Assembly: GCA_026770585.1 (NCBI GenBank)
Contig: MU646366.1
Span: 365,994 to 384,645, forward strand
Direction: 5' to 3'
Source: Baffinella frigidus
Lineage: Eukaryota; Cryptophyceae; Cryptomonadales; Baffinellaceae
DNA: 18,652 nucleotides
A program made the position numbers and the translations under genes. The notes beneath the pieces are model-generated. The model saw only the letters and a program-made list of their open reading frames with translations, ran no database searches and was not told the origin of the DNA. This document shows, in pieces, positions 7,401-12,659 of this stretch; within the stretch, counting starts at the first letter, position 1; every line of letters starts with the position of its first letter.

Positions 7401-7445
7401 TCTGACCTCCCCGACGCTCCGGACGACGAGGATTCCCTGCCATAG
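538..7445 (+). CDS. EF-hand calcium-binding protein, calmodulin/centrin type (8-exon gene model)
   Basis: The spliced frame joins 538-625, 1961-2076, 2406-2549, 3484-3546, 4506-4553, 5311-5373, 6116-6181 and 7368-7445: 666 nt, 221 residues plus TAG. All introns are GT-AG and phases match; the first junction splits an Asp codon (G|AC) and the rest are phase 0. EF1 loop DYDKTGAIFTSD (residues 30-41) and EF3 loop DTTHDGVISTVE (126-137) keep the usual Ca2+ ligands. EF2 loop DLKHSGKVDLES (77-88) has Ser at position 12. EF4 (about 161-172) has lost its acidic ligands. The helix LKLAMRRLGFRVTDKE is typical of the helix after an odd EF-hand in centrins and calmodulins. The last 25 residues are almost all Asp/Glu. 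Family members bind Ca2+ and act as sensors in cytosol, basal bodies or flagella; the role here is inferred only from family. ATG 538 is the first in frame after TAA at 520, but the CAG at 568-570 could instead be an acceptor, so upstream exons are possible. Confidence 0.8.
634..663. repeat. CT microsatellite
   Basis: A nearly pure (CT)n run lies just inside intron 1, followed by a second CT-rich patch to about 688. It generates long spurious open frames of Arg-Glu or Ser-Leu on both strands. Confidence 0.95.
718..1035. repeat. Intron 1 direct duplication with ACGGTA/TACCGT units
   Basis: Two related blocks start at about 718 and 901, each with GTGAATAACCC and then a run containing ACGGTAGGC, ending in GACATGGGG (near 783 and 1024). 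The second block carries several short units of the form ACGGTA-N-GCAATACCGT, each with dyad symmetry. No coding potential is seen. It is a local segmental duplication inside intron 1. Confidence 0.7.
1164..1282. mobile_element. Foldback MITE copy 1
   Basis: This 119-bp element is bounded by TA dinucleotides, with long terminal inverted repeats CAGGGGTACCTCGCTCAT...ATGAGCGCGGTACCCCTG, then a poly-C/poly-G inner stem and a core containing CCTATGACTAGGGCCC. Similar copies occur elsewhere in this window in both core orientations. Size, inverted repeats and TA flanks suggest a non-autonomous Tc1/mariner-like element; that class is inference. The right end reads ATGAGCGAGGTACC in most copies, giving spurious peptides that start MSEVP. 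Confidence 0.85.
1445..1566. repeat. Foldback with nested hairpins
   Basis: Two 30-bp arms, starting CTAGCTCTGTCTGAGG and ending CTCAGGCAGAGCTAG, pair with about two mismatches. The loop holds two further small hairpins, CATAAAGGCTTTATG and one pairing CTTAAA with TTTAAG. It lies in intron 1 and is unrelated to the CAGGGGTACC MITE family. No target-site duplication is evident. Confidence 0.75.
1583..1960 (+). repeat. Two degenerate upstream copies of the exon 2 acceptor and EF-loop start
   Basis: GCAG|ACTACGACACC at 1610 and GTGCAG|ACCTTCGCATG at 1793 repeat the start of exon 2 (GTGCAG|ACTATGACAAG at 1961). They are spaced 183 and 168 bp, and the preceding GACGGAG(A/C)AAGCGCGT is shared by the second and third copies. 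The first would still read DYDTPGAM before a stop at 1654; the second has lost the EF-loop ligands. Both are followed by a possible donor (GTAAAT at 1653, GTAAAC at 1832), so they could be used as tiny alternative exons but look decayed. Confidence 0.7.
1961..2076 (+). CDS. EF-hand gene, exon 2 (EF1 loop and exit helix)
   Basis: The acceptor is GTGTGCAG|ACTATGAC. With the G carried over from exon 1 it gives EF loop DYDKTGAIFTSD: Asp at 1 and 3, Thr at 5, Gly at 6, Ile at 8, Asp at 12. A long helix (VARLEACALEEAF...) follows, ending SSEQ at donor CAG|GTCCCC (phase 0). SSEQ joined to VAEMLSRFD of exon 3 matches the helix before the second EF-hand. An alternative donor at 2053 would shorten the linker by eight residues. 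Confidence 0.78.
2118..2179. repeat. A-rich simple repeat
   Basis: CACCAAAA-like units lead into runs of A interrupted by single C. It is a simple-sequence patch inside intron 2. Confidence 0.85.
2406..2549 (+). CDS. EF-hand gene, exon 3 (EF2 and central linker)
   Basis: The acceptor CAACGCAG|GTAGCG follows a C-rich telomere-like tract. Forty-eight codons, phase 0 at both ends. VAEMLSRF leads into loop DLKHSGKVDLES (ligand-like residues at 1, 5 and 9, Gly at 6, Val at 8, but Ser at 12), then YLVRMG, a Gly/Pro-rich linker and the acidic helix TVEEEAAHRHE. The donor is GAG|GTATCC. The frame stays open after the donor to about 2645, so retention would give a truncated form. The last 40 nt are copied twice further on in the intron. 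Confidence 0.78.
2550..3330 (+). repeat. Intron 3 tandem duplication including two copies of the exon 3 tail
   Basis: A unit of roughly 233 bp is repeated. AGTGATCTGTACTGGCACG at 2675 recurs with one change at 2909, and both lead into GAGGTGGGGCTC. Copies of the exon 3 end (CGCACTGTCGAGGAGGAGG) occur at 2841-2882 and 3073-3114. The first copy still ends GAG|GT; the second has lost it. No other gene is seen in this stretch. Confidence 0.75.
3331..3480. repeat. Telomere-like CCCTAAA array in front of exon 4
   Basis: Perfect CCCTAAA units at about 3338-3360 grade into variants (CCATAAA, CACTAAA) and run directly into the acceptor TAACGCAG of exon 4. On the transcribed strand this gives CTAAAC-type branch-point candidates and scattered pyrimidines. 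Confidence 0.9.
3484..3546 (+). CDS. EF-hand gene, exon 4 (EF3 loop)
   Basis: Exactly 21 codons, phase 0 at both ends, between CGCAG| and the donor GAG|GTGCGC. It encodes a helix ending GTFDFF and the canonical loop DTTHDGVISTVE (Asp 1, Thr 3, Asp 5, Gly 6, Ile 8, Glu 12). This is the best EF-hand loop in the window. Glu 12 is followed in exon 5 by LKLAMRRLGF, as expected after an odd-numbered EF-hand. Confidence 0.85.
3776..3956. mobile_element. Long inverted-repeat element (foldback)
   Basis: A 181-bp element begins CAATTTCATCCGGTCAGG and ends CCTGACCGGATGAAATTG. Its arms are about 70 nt with few mismatches, around a loop with CCTTATTTTTACTAG. It lies in intron 4 and shares no sequence with the CAGGGGTACC family, so it is a second foldback/MITE type. 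A flanking target duplication is not obvious. Confidence 0.8.
4277..4439. repeat. CT/CA microsatellite tract
   Basis: A pyrimidine-rich tract encloses a pure (CA)n run at 4320-4351 and flanking (CT)n runs. It lies in intron 4, upstream of exon 5, and yields spurious Arg-Glu-rich open frames on the minus strand. Confidence 0.95.
4506..4553 (+). CDS. EF-hand gene, exon 5 (exit helix of EF3)
   Basis: Sixteen codons between CATGGACAG| and GAG|GTGCAG encode LKLAMRRLGFRVTDKE, closely matching the centrin/calmodulin helix-linker pattern (E-L-x-x-A-M-R-x-L-G-F-x-x-x-x-x-E). Phase 0 at both ends, so it joins exon 4 (Glu 12 of the loop) and exon 6 (VKKIMEI) without strain. The second half of this exon and its donor are duplicated at 4741-4776. 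Confidence 0.82.
4554..4950 (+). repeat. Intron 5 duplication with an exon 5 echo
   Basis: GGGCTTCCGAGTCGCCGAC at 4741 repeats the end of exon 5 (GGGCTTCCGAGTCACCGAC) about 212 bp downstream, including the donor-like GAGGTGCAG. A second duplicated pair, TTCCAAG(G/T)TGCCTC...AATAGATTCT, lies at 4677-4738 and 4879-4939. A further CAAGGAGGTGCAG sits near 4663. The echoes have no onward frame. Confidence 0.7.
5004..5300. repeat. Tandem repeat with inverted copy (35-bp hairpin)
   Basis: Three partly conserved units carry CGAG(T/G)CAAA(A/G)AGT near 5015, 5132 and 5272, plus a repeated CACCTGGAGT and GTCAGGAGAAGATG. At 5058-5131 one unit is followed by its reverse complement, giving 35-nt arms with about one mismatch and a 4-nt loop (GATG). 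All of it is intron 5 sequence. Confidence 0.75.
5311..5373 (+). CDS. EF-hand gene, exon 6 (EF4, degenerate)
   Basis: Twenty-one codons, the same length and phases as exon 4, between GCGGCAG| and the donor AAC|GTACGC. VKKIMEI is a typical helix before an even EF-hand, and TITIQQF matches the loop end and exit helix (compare ITFEEF). The loop itself, AGTVTETITIQQ, lacks Asp at positions 1, 3 and 5 and Glu at 12, so Ca2+ binding is unlikely at this site. Confidence 0.8.
5374..5530 (+). repeat. Intron 6 echoes of the exon 6 end
   Basis: The exon 6 end (ACCATCCAACAGTTCAAC|GTACGCC) is echoed as ACCATCCAACAATTCGAC near 5490 and more loosely near 5408, each followed by C-rich CCCCTCCCC. Short CATAACC(AT)CCAGACC units lie between. 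Sequence decay removes the donor in the echoes. Confidence 0.65.
5531..5828 (+). other. Intron 6 interior, nothing recognised
   Basis: Intronic sequence of the EF-hand gene model. I find no exon, repeat family or structured element here that I can support. Confidence 0.4.
5829..6115 (+). repeat. G-rich telomere-like array and echoes of the exon 7 acceptor
   Basis: At 5831-5905 the sense strand reads GGGTCTAGGG/GGGTGTAGGG. Short tandems of TTGAC(A/G)(T/C)TATCCCTG follow to about 5990. At 5999 CAG|GTGTTGGTGACGACGTACC repeats the start of exon 7 (CAG|GTATTAATGACGACGCACC at 6116), 114 bp upstream. Only the downstream copy continues in a useful frame. Confidence 0.7.
6116..6181 (+). CDS. EF-hand gene, exon 7 (exit helix after EF4)
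   Basis: Twenty-two codons between CTTTGCAG| and GAGGAG|GTCTCA, phase 0. VLMTTHLDFWPYLD continues the exit helix after TITIQQFN of exon 6, and the end SAEHHNEE leads into the acidic tail of exon 8. An alternative donor at 6206 (GAG|GTACTG, also phase 0) would add eight residues. Without a splice the frame stops at 6260. Confidence 0.65.
6182..6470 (+). repeat. Tandem repeat of about 108-112 bp after exon 7
   Basis: A unit containing GACCCCAGATTCTGGGGA (6261 and 6369) and GCCTCATT (6191 and 6303) is present twice, with a partial third copy near 6415. The conserved GACCCCAGATTCTGG stretch suggests recent duplication. Fainter relatives occur at 6610-6650 and 6804-6870. The plus frame through the repeat is open, but differences between copies are mostly amino-acid changing, arguing against a conserved protein. 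Confidence 0.7.
6486..6606. mobile_element. Foldback MITE copy 2
   Basis: Same family as 1164-1282. TA-bounded, left arm CAGGAGTACCTCGCTCATAA, right arm ATGAGCGAGGTCCACTG, core in the same orientation as copy 1. It lies in intron 7 of the EF-hand gene model. Confidence 0.85.
6676..6800. repeat. GGGTTCAGAGTTCA array
   Basis: Degenerate telomere-like repeat in G-rich sense orientation (GGGTTCAGGGTTCAGAG and variants) inside intron 7, about 570 bp from the exon 8 acceptor. It gives a spurious open frame of RVQGSGF repeats. Confidence 0.9.
6874..6994. mobile_element. Foldback MITE copy 3
   Basis: Same family. The left end is TACAGGGGTACCTTGCTC; the right end is GAGGTACCCCTGTG, where the terminal TA has changed to TG. 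Core orientation as in copy 1. Confidence 0.83.
7204..7367 (+). repeat. Two echoes of the exon 8 acceptor and start
   Basis: Units with a (T)TTAT(T/C)AACCCCGTTTTT tract followed by an AG and GGAAGAGGACGGC occur at 7204-7260 (ending AAG|GGGGAAGAGG) and 7272-7318 (GTCAG|GAGGAAGAGG). The true exon 8 acceptor TTTTTCAG|GAGGAAGAGG follows at 7368. Spacing is about 60 bp. Each unit carries a plausible TTAAC branch point and pyrimidine run. Confidence 0.75.
7368..7445 (+). CDS. EF-hand gene, exon 8 (acidic C-terminal tail, stop)
   Basis: The acceptor CTTGTTTTTCAG| is the best pyrimidine tract in the gene. Phase 0, 25 residues and TAG at 7443-7445. The tail begins EEEDGDEGDNDSD and continues acidic to DDEDSLP. 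Acidic tails of this kind are common in Ca2+-binding and chaperone proteins. A decayed copy of its 3' half, including a TAG, lies at 7505-7546. No AATAAA or TGTAA is clear just downstream. Confidence 0.72.
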   Translation, partial: EEEDGDEGDNDSDLPDAPDDEDSLP

Positions 7446-7710
7446 TACCCTCAACCCTGTACCCTGGGGTTGAGGGGGTGGGGTGTACAGGGCTACCTGC
7501 CGTAGACCTCCCAGACGCTCCCGATGTCGAGGAGTGCTTGCCGTAGTATAGGGGTGCCTCGCTCATATAAAACCGCGCCCCCCCTAGGACCACCATAGGG
7601 CCCTAGGCTAGGGCTTCTGTAGGGTCCTAGAGGGGGGGGGCGGGGGTTATGAGCGAGGTACCCCTGTACCCTCAACCCTGCACCCTAGGGTTGAGGGGGT
7701 GGGGTGTACA
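7446..7710. repeat. Exon 8 3' echo and CCCTCAACCC hairpin repeats flanking MITE 4
   Basis: GACCTCCCAGACGCTCCCGA...TTGCCGTAG (7505-7546) echoes the end of exon 8 with a 101-bp offset. A small hairpin repeat (CCCTCAACCCTG...GGGTTGAGGGGG) occurs at 7449-7490 and again at 7670-7711, on either side of the MITE. Confidence 0.7.
7547..7668. mobile_element. Foldback MITE copy 4 (core inverted)
   Basis: Same terminal inverted repeats, but the core (GGACCACCATAGGGCCC) is the reverse complement of that in copies 1-3, so the element is inserted in the opposite orientation. TA-bounded. The left arm carries TATAGGGGTGCC in place of TACAGGGGTACC. Confidence 0.83.
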
Positions 7711-7935
7711 GCGCACGCGGCGTCGGAGTTGCAGCCCGTGGAGGTGAGGTTGATCGTGCCTTGGGTTACGAGAATGGGACCCAGGCGACGAGTATGCTCT
7801 CCCGTAGCTCTCAGCGTTTCTTGCGGGTCGCTTAGGTTATGAGCCTGTGTAGTAAGGTTGTGAGCCGCCAGTTGCTTGTCTGTGGAGAGAAGGCGACTTG
7901 TGAAGTATGTAAAGAAACTGAGAATGGTTGTGGAG

Positions 7936-8062
7936 TACAGGGGTACCTCGCTCATAAGAAACTGCCAACCCCCCCTAGCTAGGACCACCATAGGGCCCTA
8001 GGCATAGGCCTACTGAAGGGTCCCAGAGGGGCGCAGTTTCTTCTGAGCGAGGTACCCCTGTA
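7936..8062. mobile_element. Foldback MITE copy 5 (core inverted)
   Basis: TA-bounded, 127 bp, left arm CAGGGGTACCTCGCTCATAA and right arm CTGAGCGAGGTACCCCTG, core in the same inverted orientation as copy 4. Confidence 0.85.
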
Positions 8063-8489
8063 TGTACAGAGAGTGAGAGCACCGCCTAGCACACCTCCTC
8101 CGCATGCCCCCGCCTCTTCCTGGCTTCACCCCCGTGCCTTCGCCCCCGAAGTGAACGCTGTGAGGGAGAAGTCACTGTTAAGTGCCCCGGTAAGAGCCTG
8201 GGATAGCCTGGTGGCATCCTGCTCGCGCGCGGCGGCTGGTTGGGACTTAAGAATTATGTGAAGTTAGGGACTGGAGGCCAATGTGAGAGATGCGAGGAGA
8301 GGGTGTGGCGCTGTTTGTCATGCTCACAGCAAAACCGCGGACACTGCCTGCTCAGTGCAGGGAGAGGCGGGAGGGCACAAGCCTGAGTGCCCCACTGCAG
8401 AGTACCCCAGAGGGCTGCATGTATGTAAGAGAATGAACACCCGTCCCCGAGGATTGCAGATAGAGAGGGGCTGGGGAACCAAATAGCGC

Positions 8490-8840
8490 GCAGGTTGCCG
8501 TCGAGAGGCTGCTCTGGGTCAGCGACTAGGTACAGGAACACCAGCCCTCCGTGAGAGAATTGGATTTTGCCACCGACAAAATCCATCGAAACGCTGGTCG
8601 ACAAGCCTCCGAGAAGTCGGATGATGGCGAGGAATGAGATCGACACTGAGTCGTCAGCATTCAGGGACATGGCCCATTGGTCTGTGATTGTCACTGCCTT
8701 GCGGGTCAGCCATGAGGCAGAACGTTGTGCGATGTTTAGGGCACGTGTGGCGGCATACTCCAGCTGGGCTGCCGCACGAGAGAACACGCTTGCCGTCGAG
8801 AGAGCTTCGCCACGTCGAGGTGCTCCCCGCATGCGCAGGG
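8490..8840 (-). CDS. Possible membrane-protein exon, unidentified
   Basis: On the minus strand CTTCGTTACAG| at 8841 looks like a 3' splice site and opens a frame with an ATG at 8832. It encodes a basic/alanine-rich helix (ALSTASVFSRAAAQLEYA), then SVSISFLAIIRLLGGLS and LVFLYLVA, two possible membrane segments. The frame runs on to 8254, but the part after about 8490 looks non-coding, so the exon probably ends near there; no strong donor is visible. I do not recognise the family. It could belong to the same minus-strand gene as the WD40-like exons at 11.4-12.7 kb, but nothing proves this. Confidence 0.35.
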
Positions 8841-8916
8841 CTGTAACGAAGTACTAAGACATTAGACTGAACTAGGCCCTCACAGAGAACGGCGCTAATG
8901 TAACCGTTTTTTTTAG

Positions 8917-9112
8917 CGGGCTGATCTGAACAACGGTCATCTCAAAAATTCTAACTGGCCAGAGATCCTTAGGATTTCCCTTAGACCCGGAAATGATGTT
9001 GAAAACAACTTAAAAGGGCCCCTCACAATTTTAAGTCTTTTTGTAAAGCGCGATTCTTTACTCCTCGACCCCAGGGCCAACTCAATTGATCTTTGGATGG
9101 ACTTCCTACGAT
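8917..9112 (+). CDS. Possible terminal exon, unidentified
   Basis: A strong 3' splice-site look-alike, GTTTTTTTTAG|CGGGCTGATC, opens a plus-strand frame of 64 codons ending TAG at 9110. It has protein-like composition (for example DPRANSIDLWMDFLR at the end). The same DNA is also open on the minus strand (8937-9161), so the coding strand is uncertain. The region is more AT-rich than its neighbours. No upstream exon was found. Confidence 0.3.
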
Positions 9113-9750
9113 AGTGTCCTTTTTCGATCTGTGTTGATACTTCCCCCAGTTCAAGTTTCACCCGGATTTACTCAGCCATTTCTGGGTCTCAGGAATCCGT
9201 TTCGGCACCGTCTCAGCAGGGCCGTACCTCGCGAACGGGACCCGGAGCTTCTGGGGCTACTGACAAAAAAAATCCAAAAGGCGAGAGGGGTTGTGTGTGG
9301 GGGGTTGAGGTGAGGTTAGCCAGACCCCAAAGATGAAAGGAGGGAAGGTGGATGTGAAGAGGTGTCTTCCTGTGCACGGGAGTCAGCAGAATTTGGGGCA
9401 ATCCAAGCGTCAGGGACAGCAACATAAATTACCAAAACAAGTGTTAGCACCCACCCGCGTTAGCATAATAAAGCACGCAGCGTATCAGCAATCCCCCGCC
9501 TGTCAATAAGGCCGTTATCGCCCCCCCTCCCACTTGGCGCCTAGGTGGAGGACGTGTGAGTGTTTCCACTCTGTCCTCTTCTTAAGCTATTCGTCGTGTG
9601 GTCTGTCGTATCGACCCTTGCTACAACTATGCGACGGCTTGCTGTCTTGTCTGCTCGTCCCTATTTCTCCCCCTGACAGAGCAACCCCACCCCACTCCCG
9701 CACCCAGCACCTCTTAGTCCCTTTCCTGCTTCTTGGTGTTGTCATTGCGG
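9113..9750. other. No gene recognised
   Basis: I see no convincing exon or structured element. A short plus-strand open frame (about 9534-9758) has no recognisable features and runs into the telomere-like array. Confidence 0.4.
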
Positions 9751-9755
9751 GGTTT

Positions 9756-10822
9756 TAGTTTCGGGTTCCAGGTTTCGGTTTTCGGTTTTTGGTTTTCGGG
9801 TTTCGGGTTTTGGGTGTTGGGTTCCAGGTTTTAGATTTCAGGTTTCAGGTTTGGGTTTCTGGTTTTGGGTTTCAGATTTCGGGGGGTTGGGTTTGAGGTT
9901 TGGGGTTTTGGGTTTGGAGTTTGGAGTTGAGGGTTTATTTGGGTTCTTTTTTAGTTGAGGGTTTATTTGGGTCCTTTCTTAGGGTTTAGGGGTTTGGGGT
10001 TTAGGATTTGGGGTTTAGGGTTCAGGGTTTAGGGTTTAGGGTTTAGGGTTTGGGGTTTAGGGTTTAGGGTTTAGGGTTTAGGGTTTAGGGTTTAGGGTTT
10101 AGGAATTAGGGTTTGAGGATTAGGGTTTAGGGTTCGGGGTTTAAGGTTTAGGGTTCAGGGTTTAGGTTTCAGGGTTTTTGGTTCAGGGTTCGGGGTTTAG
10201 GGTGTATGGTTCATGATTTGGGATTCACGGTTTCGGGTTTGAGGTTTCGGATTCATGATTTTAGATTTATGGTCAAGGTTATAGGGTGTAGGGTTGGAGA
10301 TTGAGGGTTGAGGGCTGAGGGATGAAGGTTGAGGGTTGAGGGTAGAGGGTTGAGGCTTGGTGAGATGTTAGGGTTGAGGGTTGAGGGTTGAGGGTTGAGG
10401 TTTGAGGTGTTTTAGATTTAAAGTTTAGGGTTTAGGGTTTAGGGTTGAGGGTTTAAGGTTTAAGGCTAAGGGTTTGGGGTTTCGGGTTTAGGGTCTAGGG
10501 TTTAGGGTTTAGGGTTTAGGGTCTAGGGTTTAGGGTTTAGGGTTCAGTGTTCAGGGTTCAGGGTTCAGGGTTCAGGGTTAAGGTTGTAAGGTTCAGAGTT
10601 TAGGGTTCAGGGATTAGAGTACTTGTTTTAGGGTTTATTGTTTATGGTCGATTGTTTATGGTTTATGGTTTATTTTTTATGGTATTTGGTATGTGGTTGA
10701 GGGTTGAGGGTGTAGTGTTCAGTGTTTAGAGTTTAGGTGTATTCTTTGTTTATTCAGGGTTGAGGTTTGAGGGTTGAGGGTTGAGGGTTTAATGTTTAGG
10801 ATTTAGGGTATAGCTTTCTTGG
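9756..10822. repeat. Telomere-like array, TTTAGGG orientation
   Basis: About 1.07 kb of degenerate TTTAGGG. The first 250 bp are mostly GGGTTTC/GGTTTTG variants, 10000-10130 is near-perfect TTTAGGG, and later parts mix GGGTTGAGG and GGGTTCAGG. It ends at about 10822, where orientation flips. Confidence 0.95.
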
Positions 10823-10824
10823 TT

Positions 10825-11094
10825 TACCCTAAACGCTAAACGCTAAACCCTAAACAATAAATCCGCATCCCTGAACCCTAAACCCTAAACCCTGAACCAT
10901 AAACTCAAAACCCTAAACCCTAAACCCTCAACACTCAACACTCTACTCACAACCCTCAACCATCAACCCTCAACCATCAACCATCAACCCTCAACCCTCA
11001 GCCCTAAACCCTCAACCCTCAACCCTAAACCCTAAATCCTAAACACTAAACACCAAACCCTCACCACTCAACTGTCTACTCACAATCCTCAATC

Positions 11095-11128
<34 letters not shown>

Positions 11129-11400
11129 CCTCAGCCCTAAACCCTAAACCCTAAACCCTAATCCCTACACCCTACACCCTAAAACCTAAACCCTAAACCC
11201 TAAACCCTAAAACCTTAACCTTAAACCCTAAACCCTAAACCCCAAACCCTAGACCCTAAACCCTAAACCCTAGACCCTAAACCCCAAACCCTAAACCCTA
11301 AACCCTAAACCCCAAACCCTAATCCCTAAACCCTAAACCCCAAACACTAAACACTAAACACTAAACACTGAAGAATAAACACTAAACACTAAACACTTGA
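10825..11400. repeat. Telomere-like array, CCCTAAA orientation
   Basis: Starts at TTTACCCTAAACGC and continues as CCCTAAA with CCCTCAAC variants up to about 11400. Together with the preceding array it forms a head-to-head structure (G-rich then C-rich on the + strand), as at an old telomere fusion. On the minus strand it follows the WD40-like exon and would be intronic. Confidence 0.95.
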
Positions 11401-11726
11401 CTCTGAACCCTATTCCCGCACTCAATCCCTCCGTGTGCGCTAGCACCGGACACCCTTCATCCAGGCGCATGGTGCATGTGCAGGCTCCCGATCCGTCGCG
11501 CCCGTCCAACCGAAAGGCCCACAAAACCTTGCACCGTGGGGGGGCGCCGAGGATCTCCGCGTACCCCCAATCGTGGCTAACCCCTATGGCTGCAGTCATC
11601 CACGCGTCCCCCTTCTCCGCTTCCCAGATCTTCAAGTACTCGGCAATATCATCCACGCTGGCCACGAACTCGCCTCCTGGTGACATCGCTGCACCGCAGA
11701 CGAAATGTGTTGTCATTGTGAGTGGT
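11400..11726 (-). CDS. WD40-like protein, internal exon
   Basis: The minus-strand frame begins after the acceptor CTGATTACAG|ACCACTCAC. It encodes a WD-type blade: PLTMTTHFVCGAAMSPGG, then ASVDD and LKIWEAEKG, i.e. the H...SPGG.F.AS...D...KIW pattern with IW in place of WD. Further residues (VLWAFRLDG, VLAHTEGLS) look coding before the frame enters the telomere-like array near 11400. The 3' end is not fixed; GTGCGG near 11421 and other GTs are possible donors. WD40 proteins form beta-propeller scaffolds; the specific family is not recognised. Confidence 0.6.
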
Positions 11727-11761
11727 CTGTAATCAGTGAGGACAAAGTCTCGCCCACTCAC

Positions 11762-11808
11762 ATGTCAGGTGAAGGGATGCTTGCGGTGGGGAATCCGTCG
11801 CGTTGATG
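11762..11808 (-). CDS. WD40-like protein, small exon (proximal copy)
   Basis: A 47-nt exon between CCTAAACCCTAAG| and CAT|GTGAGT. In the phase that fits the next exon it reads HQRDGFPTASIPSPD plus a split Ile codon, joining smoothly to PLTMTTHF. An identical sequence lies at 12252-12298; use of either would give the same peptide. Confidence 0.5.
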
Positions 11809-11810
11809 CT

Positions 11811-12165
11811 TAGGGTTTAGGGTTTAGGGTTTAGGGTGAGGGGTTTAGGGTTTAGGAATTTGGGGTGAGGGTTTAGGGATTAGGGTGTAGGGTGTAGGGT
11901 GTTGGGTTTAGGGTTTAGGGTTTAGGGTTGGGGTTTAGGGTTATGGTTCAGAGTTTAGGGTTTAGGGTTTAGGGGTTAGGGTTCTGGGTTGTGCGGTGAG
12001 GGTTTAGGGTTTAGAGTTAAGGGGTTAAGGTGTTGGGTTTAGGGGTTAGGGGTTAGGGTTTAGGGTTTAAAACATGGGGTTACGGGTTTAGGGTTTAGGG
12101 GTTTTATCTTCATGGTTGAGGGTATGAGACTTAGGGTTTAGGGGTTCGGGTTTAGGGATTAAGTT
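11811..12165. repeat. Telomere-like array inside duplication copy A
   Basis: TTTAGGG with many variants (GGGTTTAGGAATT, GGGTGTAGGGTG). It is intronic on the minus strand, where it reads CCCTAAA and ends at the CCTAAG acceptor of the small exon. The matching array of copy B is at 12299-12655. Confidence 0.9.
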
Positions 12166-12251
12166 ACACGGGGTAGTATCCCCAGAACGCGAGGTCTAGG
12201 ATCATCCGAACCACTCCTGTAATCAGTGAGGACAAAGTCTCGCCCACTCAC

Positions 12252-12298
12252 ATGTCAGGTGAAGGGATGCTTGCGGTGGGGAATCCGTCGCGTTGATG
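12252..12298 (-). CDS. Duplicate of the WD40-like small exon (distal copy)
   Basis: Identical to 11762-11808, including the CTAAG acceptor and GTGAGT donor. If spliced to the sequence immediately after its own 35-nt intron (12216 downward) the frame breaks, so it is either skipped or used as a mutually exclusive alternative joining the exon at 11726. Confidence 0.4.
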
Positions 12299-12655
12299 CT
12301 TAGGGTTTACGGTTTAGGGTGAGGGGTTTAGGGTTTAGGGTTTAGGAATTTGGGGTGAGGGTTTAGGGTTCAGGGTGTAGGGTGTAGGGTGTTGGGTTTA
12401 GGGTTTAGGGTTTAGGGTTGGGGTTTAGGGTTATGGTTCAGAGTTTAGGGTTTAGGGGTTAGGGGTTAGGGTTCTGGGTTGTGCGGTGAGGGTTTAGGGT
12501 TTAGAGTTAAGGGGTTAAGATTTTGGGTTTAGGGGTTAGGGTTTAGGGTTTAGGGTTTAAAATATGGGGTTAAGGGTTTAGGGTTTAGGGGTTTTATTTT
12601 TAGGGTTGAGGGTATGAGATTTAGGGTTTAGGGGTTCGGGTTTAGGGGTTAAGTT
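12299..12655. repeat. Telomere-like array inside duplication copy B
   Basis: Second copy of the array at 11811-12165, with small differences such as GGTTTACGG for GGTTTAGGG near its start. Confidence 0.9.
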
Positions 12656-12659
12656 ACAC

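Noticed and set aside
7647-7991. Small proteins beginning MSEVPLY
   Set aside because: The ATG and following codons are the right arm of the foldback MITE, present at each insertion.
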